In this document: piece after piece, positions 37,693 through 46,301 of the stretch
Position numbering within the stretch: position 1 is the first letter of the stretch
How the letters are laid out: every line of letters begins with the position of its first letter
Assembly: GCA_017303505.1 (NCBI GenBank)
Contig: JAFLCP010000029.1
Span: 1 to 61,283, forward strand
Origin: Planctomycetota bacterium
Lineage (GTDB): Bacteria; Planctomycetota; Planctomycetia; Pirellulales; Pirellulaceae
Direction of reading: 5' to 3'
Length of the DNA: 61,283 nucleotides
The notes under the pieces: generated by a model
The model's input: the letters and a program-made list of their open reading frames with translations, nothing else
What the model was told of the DNA's origin: nothing
Database searches by the model: none
Program-made: the position numbers and the translations under genes

Positions 37693-39060
37693 CTAATTGT
37701 TGGTGAACATGCGGCAGAAGCCCCACGCTTCCACTTCACCATCCTTGACTTTCCGCTCCCACTCGCGACACAATTCGAGCGATTCGCCACTAGCCTTGTC
37801 GCTCGCTTTGTCGATTTGCTGCAGGGCTTCTTCGTTTTTGCCCATGCCATAGAGGGTGATGCCGTAAACCAAATGCGATAAGTAGCTGGGCTTTGCTTCC
37901 AGTTCCAATCCCAGTTCGGCAGCTTTTACCGCCTTACCAAAGTCTACATCGCTCTTCCTACCTTTGGCGCTGATTGCCCGATTAAAGTAAAGCAGCGCCA
38001 GCCTACGACGAGCAGGTAATTCAAATACTTGATCATTCAAGAAACTCGTCCAAATTGGCTCTACTAAACTGTACTGTTTTTGGTCAGCCAACAAGTCTGC
38101 GCGTATCCAGCGGATATAAGGATTATCTTTATCCAACTTGAGTGCACTTTGCAAAGCCGCTTTGGATGCGCCTTCTTTTCCATCTGCCATTAGCAATTCA
38201 GCTTTGATGGCCAATGCAACTGGCTTGAGTGCTGTCTCAGCATCCAAAACTCGATCGACCAAAGTCAACGCCTCTTCAGTTAAGCCAACGCGACATTTCA
38301 ACCGAGCATTAGTCAGCATGGCAGCGAGATTATCTTGATGCGCAAGATTCAAAACCTTGATCGCTTCTTGTACCTTGTCCTCGTTCCAAGCGCGTTCAAA
38401 GTCGGAATATGGCCAGTATCGCACGAAGAACTTCGACCAGTCTTGGGTCCATTGCGAGTATTCCTCTTCGAGAGTGTTGAGTCGTTGAAAGTTCTCCAAA
38501 CGCTTACGTATGACTGCTTGGCTGGTGGTATCCAACTGCTGTAACTCGGAGTTTCGCAAGGCGAATTGCATCTCAGCTAAAGTCTTGCCTCCGGCGATCG
38601 CTGCTTGCGCTTGGGCTTTGGCGGGGGCATTGAGCGCCGCTAGAGCGTTGTTTGGATCGCGTCCATTGGGATTATCACGTCCATCACGTCGTTGGCGAGA
38701 TGCCTCCATCAGCGAGTCCATACGTGCGGATTGTAACCTAGCCTGAATCGCCGCCATCTGCTGCCGAATAGCCTCGTTTCCAATACGCTGCAAATCCTGC
38801 TCCGATTCCCTTAGCGCTTTAAGGACTTGAGCATAACTTTCTTCGATACGTGTTCGCCTATTGAGGAAATCGACATAATCACGGTCAATTTGTTGCAAGG
38901 CCTGAGAGAAAGCTTGAAGGCCGTCTTGATCCGAATTGGCAGTAGAGTCCTGCCCCAATACGGGCGCGTCGCCCGTAAACACCCCGTTTGCAATAAGAAC
39001 CATCACCCCACAAAAGCCGAGAGAACGAGCCAATCGGAAAAGTGCTTGCGCGGTTCCCAT
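37693..39060 (-). CDS. Exported TPR-like repeat protein
   Basis: 455 residues from the ATG at 39060, which begins a signal peptide ('LARSLGFCGVMVLIANGVF'). A coiled-coil-prone, Gln/Arg-rich region covers about 60-180. From about 220 on, helical repeats resembling TPRs appear ('AWNEDKVQEAIKVLNLAHQDN', 'MLTNARLKCRVGLTEEALTLV', 'LLMADGKEGASKAALQSALKL'), ending with 'HLVYGITLYGMGKNEEALQQI'. Probably a periplasmic scaffold; no enzyme motif. Divergent from the first Hint gene. Confidence 0.75.
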   Translation of the reverse strand: MGTAQALFRLARSLGFCGVMVLIANGVFTGDAPVLGQDSTANSDQDGLQAFSQALQQIDRDYVDFLNRRTRIEESYAQVLKALRESEQDLQRIGNEAIRQQMAAIQARLQSARMDSLMEASRQRRDGRDNPNGRDPNNALAALNAPAKAQAQAAIAGGKTLAEMQFALRNSELQQLDTTSQAVIRKRLENFQRLNTLEEEYSQWTQDWSKFFVRYWPYSDFERAWNEDKVQEAIKVLNLAHQDNLAAMLTNARLKCRVGLTEEALTLVDRVLDAETALKPVALAIKAELLMADGKEGASKAALQSALKLDKDNPYIRWIRADLLADQKQYSLVEPIWTSFLNDQVFELPARRRLALLYFNRAISAKGRKSDVDFGKAVKAAELGLELEAKPSYLSHLVYGITLYGMGKNEEALQQIDKASDKASGESLELCREWERKVKDGEVEAWGFCRMFTNN

Positions 39061-39536
39061 AAGAAACTCGGTTATGAAAATGTAGAAAGAAAAGCCTGCC
39101 CCTTGCAAACATATACGGCTACGCGTCAGTTCATCAACTAAATTTAGCGGTTTCTCGACTCACAATCAACAAAGCATGAAATTTGTCTTTCCTCGATACC
39201 AATGCGTGTTTGCACTCATTGTTTATCGATTGAAAAAACGGAAAGTTCGACTTGGCCACAGCACAACTTCGTGCCGCTTCAATAACCCTTACACCCCATT
39301 TTTGATGGGGTACGCCGCGTCACAGCGGAGCACGACCAGCGAAATCGAACCTAACGGCCCCATATGAATCTAACGGAATAGAGGACCAAATCTCATACTT
39401 CAACGAATTTTCTGATTTTATTTCAATTCAGAATTCGATATATTGCGATTGGCCCAACACACCGACGCCTCTCTATTTCTTACGCCAGTTCTTATCACGT
39501 CTTTTCGTCGCTTGGTGTTGTCTCCGGAGAAATGCT
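39061..39536. other. Divergent intergenic region upstream of Hint gene 1
   Basis: 476 bases between the TPR-like gene (minus) and the first Hint gene (plus). ACCCCAT at 39293-39299 pairs with ATGGGGT at 39305-39311 in a tight hairpin. From about 39413 to the ATG the sequence is clearly similar to the stretch before the second Hint gene (41700-41818), including 'CAGTTCT(T/C)ATCACGTC' and the GGAG site, so regulatory DNA was copied with the gene. No gene seen. Confidence 0.5.
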
Positions 39537-41450
39537 ATGAAAGCGCTCTTTCGTCTGTCATTAGGTCTCTCACTACTTTATCCATTACCAGGGATTTGTT
39601 TCGGTGCCGAAACCACTGAAGGCAATCCCAACTCGGATTCCACCTCGTTAATCCATGTTCTGAGGGCGGAAGCGGAAGGCCAAGCTATCGACCGCTCTGC
39701 TGCTCTGCAGCCCAAATCTGCGGACACCCCAACTCGTGACATGAAAGACAAATTGCTGCGTTGGCAGGCTGGCGAAATTGAAGTGAACGGGCAGTGGCAA
39801 AATCTGTCGGAGCTTGAGCAAAACCAACTCCCGAAAGAAATGCAACGTTACCTGGCTGAACGCGGTGATGGGCCACTGGATAAGGATGGCCACCGGCGTA
39901 TGGCCAAATGGTGCGTAACGAACAAAATGCCCGATCAAGCGGAAGCACATTGGTTTGGAGTCCTAGATACCGACAGTAACGACGCAGAAGCCCGCCAGGC
40001 TCTAAAGTTCACACAAATCGAAGGCCGCTGGTTCAGTCAGGAGGAAATCGCTGCCACCCGAATGAGTGCCCAGGAACAAATTAAAGCCCTAAAAACTTGG
40101 CTTCCCAAGATCCGCGATATCGTCTCGGGCATCGAGAGCAGCGACACGGCCAAACGCCTGAAGTCGATCCAGCAATTGAAGGCTATCAAGGATCCCAAGG
40201 CTGTCAAAGCTCTCCAGTTTGCGGCCGAACGAGCGGAAACGCAAACTGCGTTGCACCTGCTTAACACGATTAAGCGATTTCGAACCAAAGAGGCATGTAT
40301 GGCGCTTGCCTCTATCGCTGTTAAGGCCCCAAGCACTGAATTAGGGCAAGAAGCTGCCAGCGCATTAGCTCGCTTTCCCAAAGAGATGTATGTTCCGCCC
40401 CTTCTCGATTTCATGTCCACCGAAAAGGACTTACGACGTAAATTGGTAATGGAGCCCAATGGCGACTTGGTATTGCAATTGCTCGAAGTGCGCGAATTGA
40501 AGTCGCATGTAGAAACCGCCCAACTAGACAAGGTCCTAAAGATCAACAATGCAAACGCGGCTATATTCGCTGCAAACATGCAACTCGCGAGCAGCTTCCC
40601 AAGACCAGCAAATACCGCCTCGACTCTCGTTGCTTCGGAAAATAACGTCGCGAATGCCGTAGCGCAAAATGAAGCGAGGCGCGATGCTGAAGCGCAAGAA
40701 GCAAGACTCACTCAAGAGAACGAGAACACTCGCCAAGTTCAGCGAAACGTATGTACTGTCCTGCGAAGTGCAACCGGCGAAAAACTCGATGACACCCCCA
40801 GTCAATGGTGGAATTGGTGGGATTTAGAGCAGGAAATCCTCAATATTGGCAACAAAGAAATCCTGAGAAACTATGACCGTAACTATCAGTCCTTGGTTTA
40901 TGCCGTGAATCCAGAACAGGCACGTGTGTTTGAAGCCACGGGCTCAACGGAAAATCCTGATCCTCAAACTGGCCGACGATGTGAATGCTTGACAGCTGGA
41001 ACGATGATTCAAACCGAAATGGGAATGCGCCCAATCGAGTCTATCCAAATCGGTGACAATGTCGTCTCCCAAGATGTCGAAACAGGAGAGATTTCACTGA
41101 AACCGGTAGTGCGAACTACCCAACGCCCCCCTTCGATTACCTGCAACATTGTGCTCGTAACGGACGAGAAAATCCAATCCACCCTTGGACATTATTGGTG
41201 GGTTGTCGGCAAAGGCTGGACCAAAACCAAAGATCTTCAGACCGGCATGTATATTCGAACTGCATCTGGCTCTATTGAAATCGCTAAACTCGAAGATGCG
41301 GAAAAAGCGGTTGCCTACAACCTAGCAGTGGCTGATTACCACTCGTACTTTGTGGGCAAAGAACGCCTTCTCTCCTTCGATGCGCGAGAAATTGTACCTA
41401 CACTCAAAGTCGTTCCCGGACTAGCTGCAAGTCCGCTGTTTAATGATTAA
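39537..41450 (+). CDS. Exported HEAT-like protein with C-terminal Hint domain, copy 1
   Basis: 637 residues with GGAGA before the ATG and a signal peptide ('FRLSLGLSLLYPLPGICFG'). N-terminal domain to about residue 175 ('RWQAGEIEVNGQWQNL', 'HRRMAKWCVTNKMPDQAEAHW'), then HEAT-like helical repeats to about 330, a Gln/Glu-rich coiled-coil region (370-405) and a Trp-rich stretch ('QWWNWWDLEQE'). The Hint domain starts at C484 ('CLTAGTMIQTEMGMRPIESI'), has the TxxH motif T549-H552 ('STLGHYWWV') and ends with 'YNLAVADYHSYFVG' (H602); about 30 residues follow. The catalytic Cys, Thr and His of Hedgehog-type autoprocessing are present. Confidence 0.85.
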   Translation: MKALFRLSLGLSLLYPLPGICFGAETTEGNPNSDSTSLIHVLRAEAEGQAIDRSAALQPKSADTPTRDMKDKLLRWQAGEIEVNGQWQNLSELEQNQLPKEMQRYLAERGDGPLDKDGHRRMAKWCVTNKMPDQAEAHWFGVLDTDSNDAEARQALKFTQIEGRWFSQEEIAATRMSAQEQIKALKTWLPKIRDIVSGIESSDTAKRLKSIQQLKAIKDPKAVKALQFAAERAETQTALHLLNTIKRFRTKEACMALASIAVKAPSTELGQEAASALARFPKEMYVPPLLDFMSTEKDLRRKLVMEPNGDLVLQLLEVRELKSHVETAQLDKVLKINNANAAIFAANMQLASSFPRPANTASTLVASENNVANAVAQNEARRDAEAQEARLTQENENTRQVQRNVCTVLRSATGEKLDDTPSQWWNWWDLEQEILNIGNKEILRNYDRNYQSLVYAVNPEQARVFEATGSTENPDPQTGRRCECLTAGTMIQTEMGMRPIESIQIGDNVVSQDVETGEISLKPVVRTTQRPPSITCNIVLVTDEKIQSTLGHYWWVVGKGWTKTKDLQTGMYIRTASGSIEIAKLEDAEKAVAYNLAVADYHSYFVGKERLLSFDAREIVPTLKVVPGLAASPLFND

Positions 41451-41818
41451 CTTGCATTTGTAACCGATTGAAAATTCCTTCGGAGCAAAACTTGGCAAGT
41501 TGAATATTACTACATAATAAATGCTTCCTAACCAATGCCCACCTACCATAGCGGTGGAGTGGGCATTGGCTTTTATGAACTTCATTTTCTGAACCTTAAA
41601 CGGCTACAGCAATGAACAAGAGCTAGTCGCCCAACTTTGTGAATGGTATCAAGGGCCAAATATCCCTCACAAAAGTGGCAACAGCTCCAACTAAATTTCT
41701 TTATTTCAAGTCCATATTCGCTATACTTTTACTACCCATCAGAATGACGCCTCTCCATTCTTTGCGCCAGTTCTCATCACGTCTTTTCGTCATTCGGTGT
41801 TGTTTGCGGAGAAAAGCT
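41451..41818 (+). other. Spacer between the two Hint genes
   Basis: 368 bases: terminator of copy 1 (41532-41574), then about 125 bases without visible features, then the duplicated leader of copy 2 from about 41700. A frame running through from 41639 is open but is leader sequence, not coding, as the same stretch before copy 1 shows. Confidence 0.5.
41532..41574 (+). terminator. Terminator after Hint copy 1
   Basis: CCAATGCCCAC at 41532-41542 pairs perfectly with GTGGGCATTGG at 41559-41569, followed by CTTTT. The stem is 11 bp with partial inner pairing in the 16-base loop. Confidence 0.8.
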
Positions 41819-43804
41819 ATGAAAGCGTTCTTTCGACTGTCGTTAAGTCTCTCGCTACTTTATCCACTTCCCGGAATTTGCTTCGGTGCCGAAACCACCG
41901 AAGACAAAAGCACCTCGGATTCCTCGTCTTTAGCTAAAGTCTTGAAGGCAGAAGCTGAAGGGGAGGCAATTGATCGTTCTGCTGCGCTGCATTCCAAGAC
42001 CAATTCTGCCGTCAATGCGGCGAGTGAAATCAAGGACAAAACTCTTCGATGGCAAGCTGGCGAAATTGAGGTAAATGGCCATTGGCAAAAACTGTCGCAA
42101 CTCGAGCCAAACCAACTTCCCAAAGAAATGCAACGCTATCTGGCGGAACGCGGTGACGGGCCACTGGATAAGGATGGCCACCGGCGCGTGGCCAAATGGT
42201 GCCTAACGAATAACCTCCCCGACCAAGCAGAAGCACATTGGTACGGAGTCCTAGAAGCCGACAGTAACGACGCAGAAGCGCGTCAGGCTCTAAAGTTCAC
42301 ACAAATTGAAGGCCGCTGGTTCAGTCAGGAAGAAATTGCTGCCACCCAAACAAATGCCCAGGAACAAATTAAGGCCTTGAAGACTTGGCTCCCCAAGATC
42401 CGCGATATCGTCGCTGGCATCGAGAGCAGCGACACTGCCAAACGCCTCAAATCGATCCAGCAGTTGAAGGCCATCAAGGATCCCAACGCTGTCAAAGCTC
42501 TTCAGTTTGCTGCAGAGCGTTCCGAAGCACAAACCGCATTGCATATGCTTAATGCGATCAAACGCTTCCGCACACCAGACGCCTGTATGGCTTTGGCCTC
42601 CATCGCCCTACTGTCGCCGAGTACCGAATTGGGACAAGAAGCGGCCGTGGCGTTGGCGCGATTTCCAAAAGAAATGTACGTTCCAGCCCTACTCGACTTC
42701 ATGTCTACCGAAAAAGATCTGCGTCGCAATGTGGCGATCCAACCCAACGGTGACTTGGTCTTGCAACTTTTAGAAGTGCGTGAATTGAAGTCGCATGTGG
42801 AAACGGCTCAACTCGATAAAGTCCTAAAGATCAACAACGCTTCCCTCGTACTATCAGCACCTAACGTCCGCTTTGCTGGGCGTACCGCCATCGGATTTGA
42901 CGCGGACTCCGTCACCGCTGCCTCCGAGAACCAAGTCGCCGCCGCCGTGACCCAAAACGAAGCCCAACGCGACGCAGAAATCCAACAGACGCGGCTCGCA
43001 CAAGAAAATGAAGCTACACGGCAACTACAACGCAATGTGTGCACGGTGCTTCGCAGTGCAACTGGCGAGAAACTCGACGATACGCCGCGACAATGGTGGA
43101 ACTGGTGGGACCTGGAGCAAGAAATCCTAACGGTCGGCAACAAGGAAATCTTGCGAAACTATGACCGCGACTTCCAATCGCTTGTCTACTCGGTAAACCC
43201 TGAGCGAGTTCGCCAATTTCGAGCCTCGGGCTCCAACGAAAATGGAGCAACTCCAGTTGCGTCGGAATCCGTGCCTAGCGAGCGAAGAAACCGCATTCGC
43301 CCGAGCTTTGCACGCGTGAACCCAGCTTACCGTATCGATTGTTTGGTAGCCGGGACTTTGATCCAAACAGAGATGGGCTTGCGCCCCATCGAATCAATTC
43401 GAATTGGCGATAATGTTGTTTCGCAAGATATCGAATCGGGCAAAATTTCACTGAAGCCTGTCATCCGCACTACCGAGCGACCAATATCGATTACCTGCCA
43501 TATCGTTCTTGCCAACAACACCAAGATCCAAACGACCCTCGGCCATCATTGGTGGGTCGCCGGCAAAGGCTGGGTAAAGACCAAAGACCTCGAATCGGGC
43601 ATGCACATTCGCACGGCCTCCTCATCGATGGAAGTTGCTAAACTCGAAGATGCACCTGAATCGGTTACCTACAATATTTCGGTCGCCGATTACCACTCAT
43701 ACTTTGTCGGAGAAGAACGACTCCTATCTTTCGACTCGCGAGAACTCACTCCAACATTCCAAGTAGTTCCGGGCCTAGCACCGAGCCCACTGTTTGATGA
43801 ATGA
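41819..43804 (+). CDS. Exported HEAT-like protein with C-terminal Hint domain, copy 2
   Basis: 661 residues from the ATG at 41819 (GGAG upstream; the frame from 41639 is leader). Same plan as copy 1: signal peptide 'FRLSLSLSLLYPLPGICFG', N-terminal domain, HEAT-like repeats ('ERSEAQTALHMLNAIKRFRT'), coiled coil, 'QWWNWWDLEQE', then a longer Arg/Ser/Pro linker ('SVPSERRNRIRPSFARVNPA'), and the Hint domain from the Cys of 'RIDCLVAGTLIQTEMGLRP' through 'TTLGHHWWVAGKGW' to 'YNISVADYHSYFVG'. Catalytic residues are again intact, so both copies seem under selection. It ends with a tail like that of copy 1 ('VVPGLAPSPLFDE'). Confidence 0.85.
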   Translation: MKAFFRLSLSLSLLYPLPGICFGAETTEDKSTSDSSSLAKVLKAEAEGEAIDRSAALHSKTNSAVNAASEIKDKTLRWQAGEIEVNGHWQKLSQLEPNQLPKEMQRYLAERGDGPLDKDGHRRVAKWCLTNNLPDQAEAHWYGVLEADSNDAEARQALKFTQIEGRWFSQEEIAATQTNAQEQIKALKTWLPKIRDIVAGIESSDTAKRLKSIQQLKAIKDPNAVKALQFAAERSEAQTALHMLNAIKRFRTPDACMALASIALLSPSTELGQEAAVALARFPKEMYVPALLDFMSTEKDLRRNVAIQPNGDLVLQLLEVRELKSHVETAQLDKVLKINNASLVLSAPNVRFAGRTAIGFDADSVTAASENQVAAAVTQNEAQRDAEIQQTRLAQENEATRQLQRNVCTVLRSATGEKLDDTPRQWWNWWDLEQEILTVGNKEILRNYDRDFQSLVYSVNPERVRQFRASGSNENGATPVASESVPSERRNRIRPSFARVNPAYRIDCLVAGTLIQTEMGLRPIESIRIGDNVVSQDIESGKISLKPVIRTTERPISITCHIVLANNTKIQTTLGHHWWVAGKGWVKTKDLESGMHIRTASSSMEVAKLEDAPESVTYNISVADYHSYFVGEERLLSFDSRELTPTFQVVPGLAPSPLFDE

Positions 43805-43851
43805 GAATGGGCATCGCTCTTGTAGACAAGATTGCCCACACGAATCCACAC

Positions 43852-43889
43852 AAAAGCCCAGGTTACTCCAACAGTAGCCTGGGCTTTTA
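43852..43889 (+). terminator. Terminator after Hint copy 2
   Basis: AAAAGCCCAGG from 43852 pairs with CCTGGGCTTTT ending at 43888, with further pairing (TACT/AGTA) toward a small loop and T residues inside the 3' arm. It may also serve transcripts from the PARG gene on the other strand, whose stop is at 44025. Confidence 0.85.
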
Positions 43890-44024
43890 TATGTTACGCC
43901 GTCAAGGATGACCCACATGAACGTGGGTTCGGCGGTCACGGCCAAAATCGCAACACTGGCATTCAACACCACCGCTTCAAAAAAACGGCGCAAACAACGA
44001 AAAGTTGAGCAACATTTATCGCAC

Positions 44025-44837
44025 TCAATTCTCGAACGTCTTCTGGAATGCAATAAGATTTGCCACGCTCTGTTGTCCTGTTCCTGGTATTGCAAAAAGA
44101 ATTTCACGAATGCCACCCCCTTCAGCCAATATCGCTTCCTGCGCAGTCACTGAAGCAACGAGGGGATCGCCACCAAAGGCACCACAACCCCAAGCACCCA
44201 AAATGAGGTATTCGATTTGCTGATCTTTTGCGATTCGAAGCACATTTTTCCAACGGCGCAAAAACGTCTTCTCAATATCTTCCAACCCACTTGGATTGCT
44301 CTTCAAGTACGGCCCGCTATTGGGTGCCGGAGCAGTAATCACGGAAACCAAAAATGGACTGTCAAGTAACGCACCGTGACTTGACGTTCGAAAGAATGGC
44401 ACTTCTGGCGAGTAAATCGCATAGTCCGTATACAGAAGCGACGTATGCAGCCTATTGACTTCGTAATATTCCATACACTGAAGCAAACAAGGATAGAGTC
44501 CTGAGCAACGACAAAGGTCTTCTTCTTGCGCTTTGGCACCGTTGAGGAAACCACCACCTGGATTGCGTGCGGAAGCGAAATTGAGAATCGCCAACTTAGT
44601 ATGGCTTTTCTTGGACCATTCAAAAGCAGCCTCTTGTGTCGTGCTACTGATAACGGAAATCTCTGGGGAAATGCCGTTGGACTTCGATAGTTCCGCTAGT
44701 TTCTGCGGCGTGTAAAGCACGGTCCCACTCACCGCTCGATCTTGGATGTTTCTAATGTCAACAACACGTCCGTTGGTCTCATACGAACGCGCATCGAGGA
44801 TTGACAATACTTCGTCAGCGATGGACCTCAGTGACAT
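44025..44837 (-). CDS. Bacterial poly(ADP-ribose) glycohydrolase (TIGR02452/DUF2263)
   Basis: 270 residues from the ATG at 44837, with GGAG six bases upstream. The diagnostic bacterial PARG signature GGG-x6-8-QEE is present as 'GGGFLNGAKAQEED' (GGG 94-96, QEE 104-106), followed by 'LCRCSGLYPCL'. The macrodomain core continues with 'LVSVITAPAPNSGPYL' and 'YLILGAWGCGAFGGDPLVASV'. The enzyme removes poly- or mono-ADP-ribose from proteins or nucleic acid in the cytoplasm. No ADP-ribosyltransferase is nearby. Confidence 0.92.
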   Translation of the reverse strand: MSLRSIADEVLSILDARSYETNGRVVDIRNIQDRAVSGTVLYTPQKLAELSKSNGISPEISVISSTTQEAAFEWSKKSHTKLAILNFASARNPGGGFLNGAKAQEEDLCRCSGLYPCLLQCMEYYEVNRLHTSLLYTDYAIYSPEVPFFRTSSHGALLDSPFLVSVITAPAPNSGPYLKSNPSGLEDIEKTFLRRWKNVLRIAKDQQIEYLILGAWGCGAFGGDPLVASVTAQEAILAEGGGIREILFAIPGTGQQSVANLIAFQKTFEN

Positions 44838-44955
44838 GACATACTCCATAAGCAATAGCTTGGTACTTCAAACCGATACCTAAGTTGTGCGCTACAATAC
44901 CTTTACGACACGTTTCGATCCAATCGGTTCGACCCGCGTTTTTTCATGGAGCTGA

Positions 44956-45579
44956 CTATTTTTCTAGCTCTTCTTTCCCAATGTCACCAATATCGGAAGC
45001 TGTAATCATCAACGACTCGTCTAATTCTCGAGCCCGATCCCGCAAAACACGCAATTCACCAAGATTCACAAATCTTGCATCACGAACATTTCGATCTTTC
45101 GCTAAACCAAGGTACTAATTCCGAACGGGCTTCAAGCCAATAACTAGCGTTTCCCAACAACGCAGATGCGCTGCTAACAAGGCGATTCCACTTCCCGATT
45201 CGCCCGCACCGCGGGCTATTGTCACATCGACGATAATGCCGCGACGGTCGCACTGTTCGATCAGCCACTTTAAGCGACGCATGAATTTGGGTCTCGCTCT
45301 ACCCTCAGAATCCACTGCCGAAACATCTTGATCGAAGTCTTTCCAAGTCGCCCAAACCCGAATTCAATTAAAGCCATGACGTTGGATATCATTCAGATCC
45401 GCAAGCCTCTTCTCTTCGGTTGAACCAAGTGCACCTTAATAGCTCACGCCAACCAAAAACTTTGCTTCACCATGGATCGTGAACTGCTGATCTCGAATCC
45501 CTAATTGCGTTGTAGCCGCCGCCTGCAAACGGCATGGAACGCAACACATTACAATCGCAACCAATATTCGAATTGCCAT
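44956..45579 (-). pseudogene. Glycoside-hydrolase-like (cellulase fold) pseudogene
   Basis: Reading the minus strand from the ATG at 45577-45579 gives a signal peptide ('MAIRILVAIVMCCVPCRLQA') and then one continuous frame to TAG at 44956-44958, broken only by TAA at 45436-45438, TGA at 45364-45366 and TAG at 45115-45117. Ignoring these, the text reads 'FTIHGEAKFLVGVSY', 'DLNDIQRHGFN', 'IRVWATWKDFDQDVSAVDSE', 'CDRRGIIVDVTIARG', 'YLGLAKDRNVRDARFVNLGE', as in planctomycete cellulase-family TIM barrels. The stops fall where relatives have Tyr, Trp and Trp. 'AKDRNV' replaces the usual 'ANERNV', so the catalytic Glu is lost too. The C-terminal part of the family is missing. Confidence 0.78.
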
Positions 45580-45911
45580 AGATGTTACACTCAGGGAGGC
45601 TCGAGCTTCATTGTCGGCGTATTCATTCACGCGTGGGACAAACCAACACCGCTGCACACATCCAAAGATCTGATAGTGCAACTACCATGAACGGAAGAGG
45701 CTCTTATCGCCCGTACGTTCGTTTGCCCGCGATTCCCGGTAAGGGCCCTCACAAGAAGCTTCACTTCACGCCCCACGACAGAATATGTTACCCTCATCCG
45801 TGTGCGGCCTACTTGAAAAATCATCCTGTGTTCAATTCGATGATAGTCACTAATATTGAACCAACTCAACGACTACCAAACAAACAGCCGGCGACTCAAC
45901 TCAACCGTAAG
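45580..45911. other. Gene-free stretch
   Basis: 332 bases between the pseudogene start and the receiver-domain gene. Open frames here are short, lack ribosome-binding sites and show no family resemblance. I see no repeat, hairpin with T-run or mobile-element end. Confidence 0.35.
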
Positions 45912-46301
45912 TTAGATCAAGGGCCACTGATAGGCGCGGCGCAACGTCTCGCGAATTGTCTCAGTGAACTGCTTCAGTGGAAACGGCTTGGCCATCACCT
46001 CGACGGTTGGAATCGAGCGAGCCGTAGTAACGATTTGGTCGTCCAACTTGGCCGACATCAAAATACAGGGGAGCGAATCAAACCACTGGCGGACCAATAA
46101 GATCGTGTCGAGGCCGCTGAGGCGTGGCATGTGCATATCGAGAACCATAAGATGGAACGTTTGTGCACGCACCAACTCGACAGCTTGGTCACCGTCAGAT
46201 GCCAAGGTGACAGAAAAACCTTTTCGCTCCAACGCTTCTCCCAGCGTTTCGCGAAAAGCTTGATCATCATCGGTTATCAATAATTGCGGCTCGATACCCA
46301 T
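45912..46301 (-). CDS. Stand-alone response regulator receiver protein
   Basis: 129 residues from the ATG at 46301 with GGAG nine bases upstream; five extra residues would come from an earlier start. Receiver fold: 'QLLITDDDQAFRETLGEALE', phospho-acceptor Asp in 'FHLMVLDMHMPRLSGLDTI', Ser in 'ILMSAKLDDQ' at the Thr/Ser switch and Lys in 'VMAKPFPLKQF'. No output domain. No kinase beside it, and no relation to the neighbouring pseudogene is evident. Confidence 0.9.
   Translation of the reverse strand: MGIEPQLLITDDDQAFRETLGEALERKGFSVTLASDGDQAVELVRAQTFHLMVLDMHMPRLSGLDTILLVRQWFDSLPCILMSAKLDDQIVTTARSIPTVEVMAKPFPLKQFTETIRETLRRAYQWPLI

Larger units (their letters stand above)
39413..43804 (+). repeat. 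Tandem direct duplication of the Hint-protein gene with its leader
   Basis: Two units in the same orientation: leader from about 39413 plus gene to 41450, and leader from about 41700 plus gene to 43804. Nucleotide similarity is visible by eye over most of both genes (for example around 39870-40180 and 42150-42460). It drops in two places: the linker before the Hint domain, where copy 2 has some 20 extra residues, and the variable part near residues 340-370. Each unit has its own terminator, so they are probably separate transcripts. Confidence 0.9.

Noticed and set aside
41639-41818. Longer N-terminus for Hint copy 2
   Set aside because: The extension corresponds to the duplicated leader before copy 1, which is non-coding there; the ATG at 41819 has GGAG and a signal peptide.
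39537-43804. Hint domains as true inteins in a host protein
   Set aside because: The domain is at the C-terminus; there is no C-terminal extein beginning with Cys, Ser or Thr after a His-Asn end, and the flanking parts do not form an interrupted enzyme.
39537-44837. Hint genes plus PARG as a polymorphic toxin-immunity cassette
   Set aside because: No toxin domain follows either Hint domain, PARG is on the opposite strand and no ADP-ribosyltransferase is present. Kept only as separate observations.
44885-45118. Plus-strand small ORF in the pseudogene region
   Set aside because: It is the complement of the pseudogene's C-terminal part, which reads convincingly on the minus strand.
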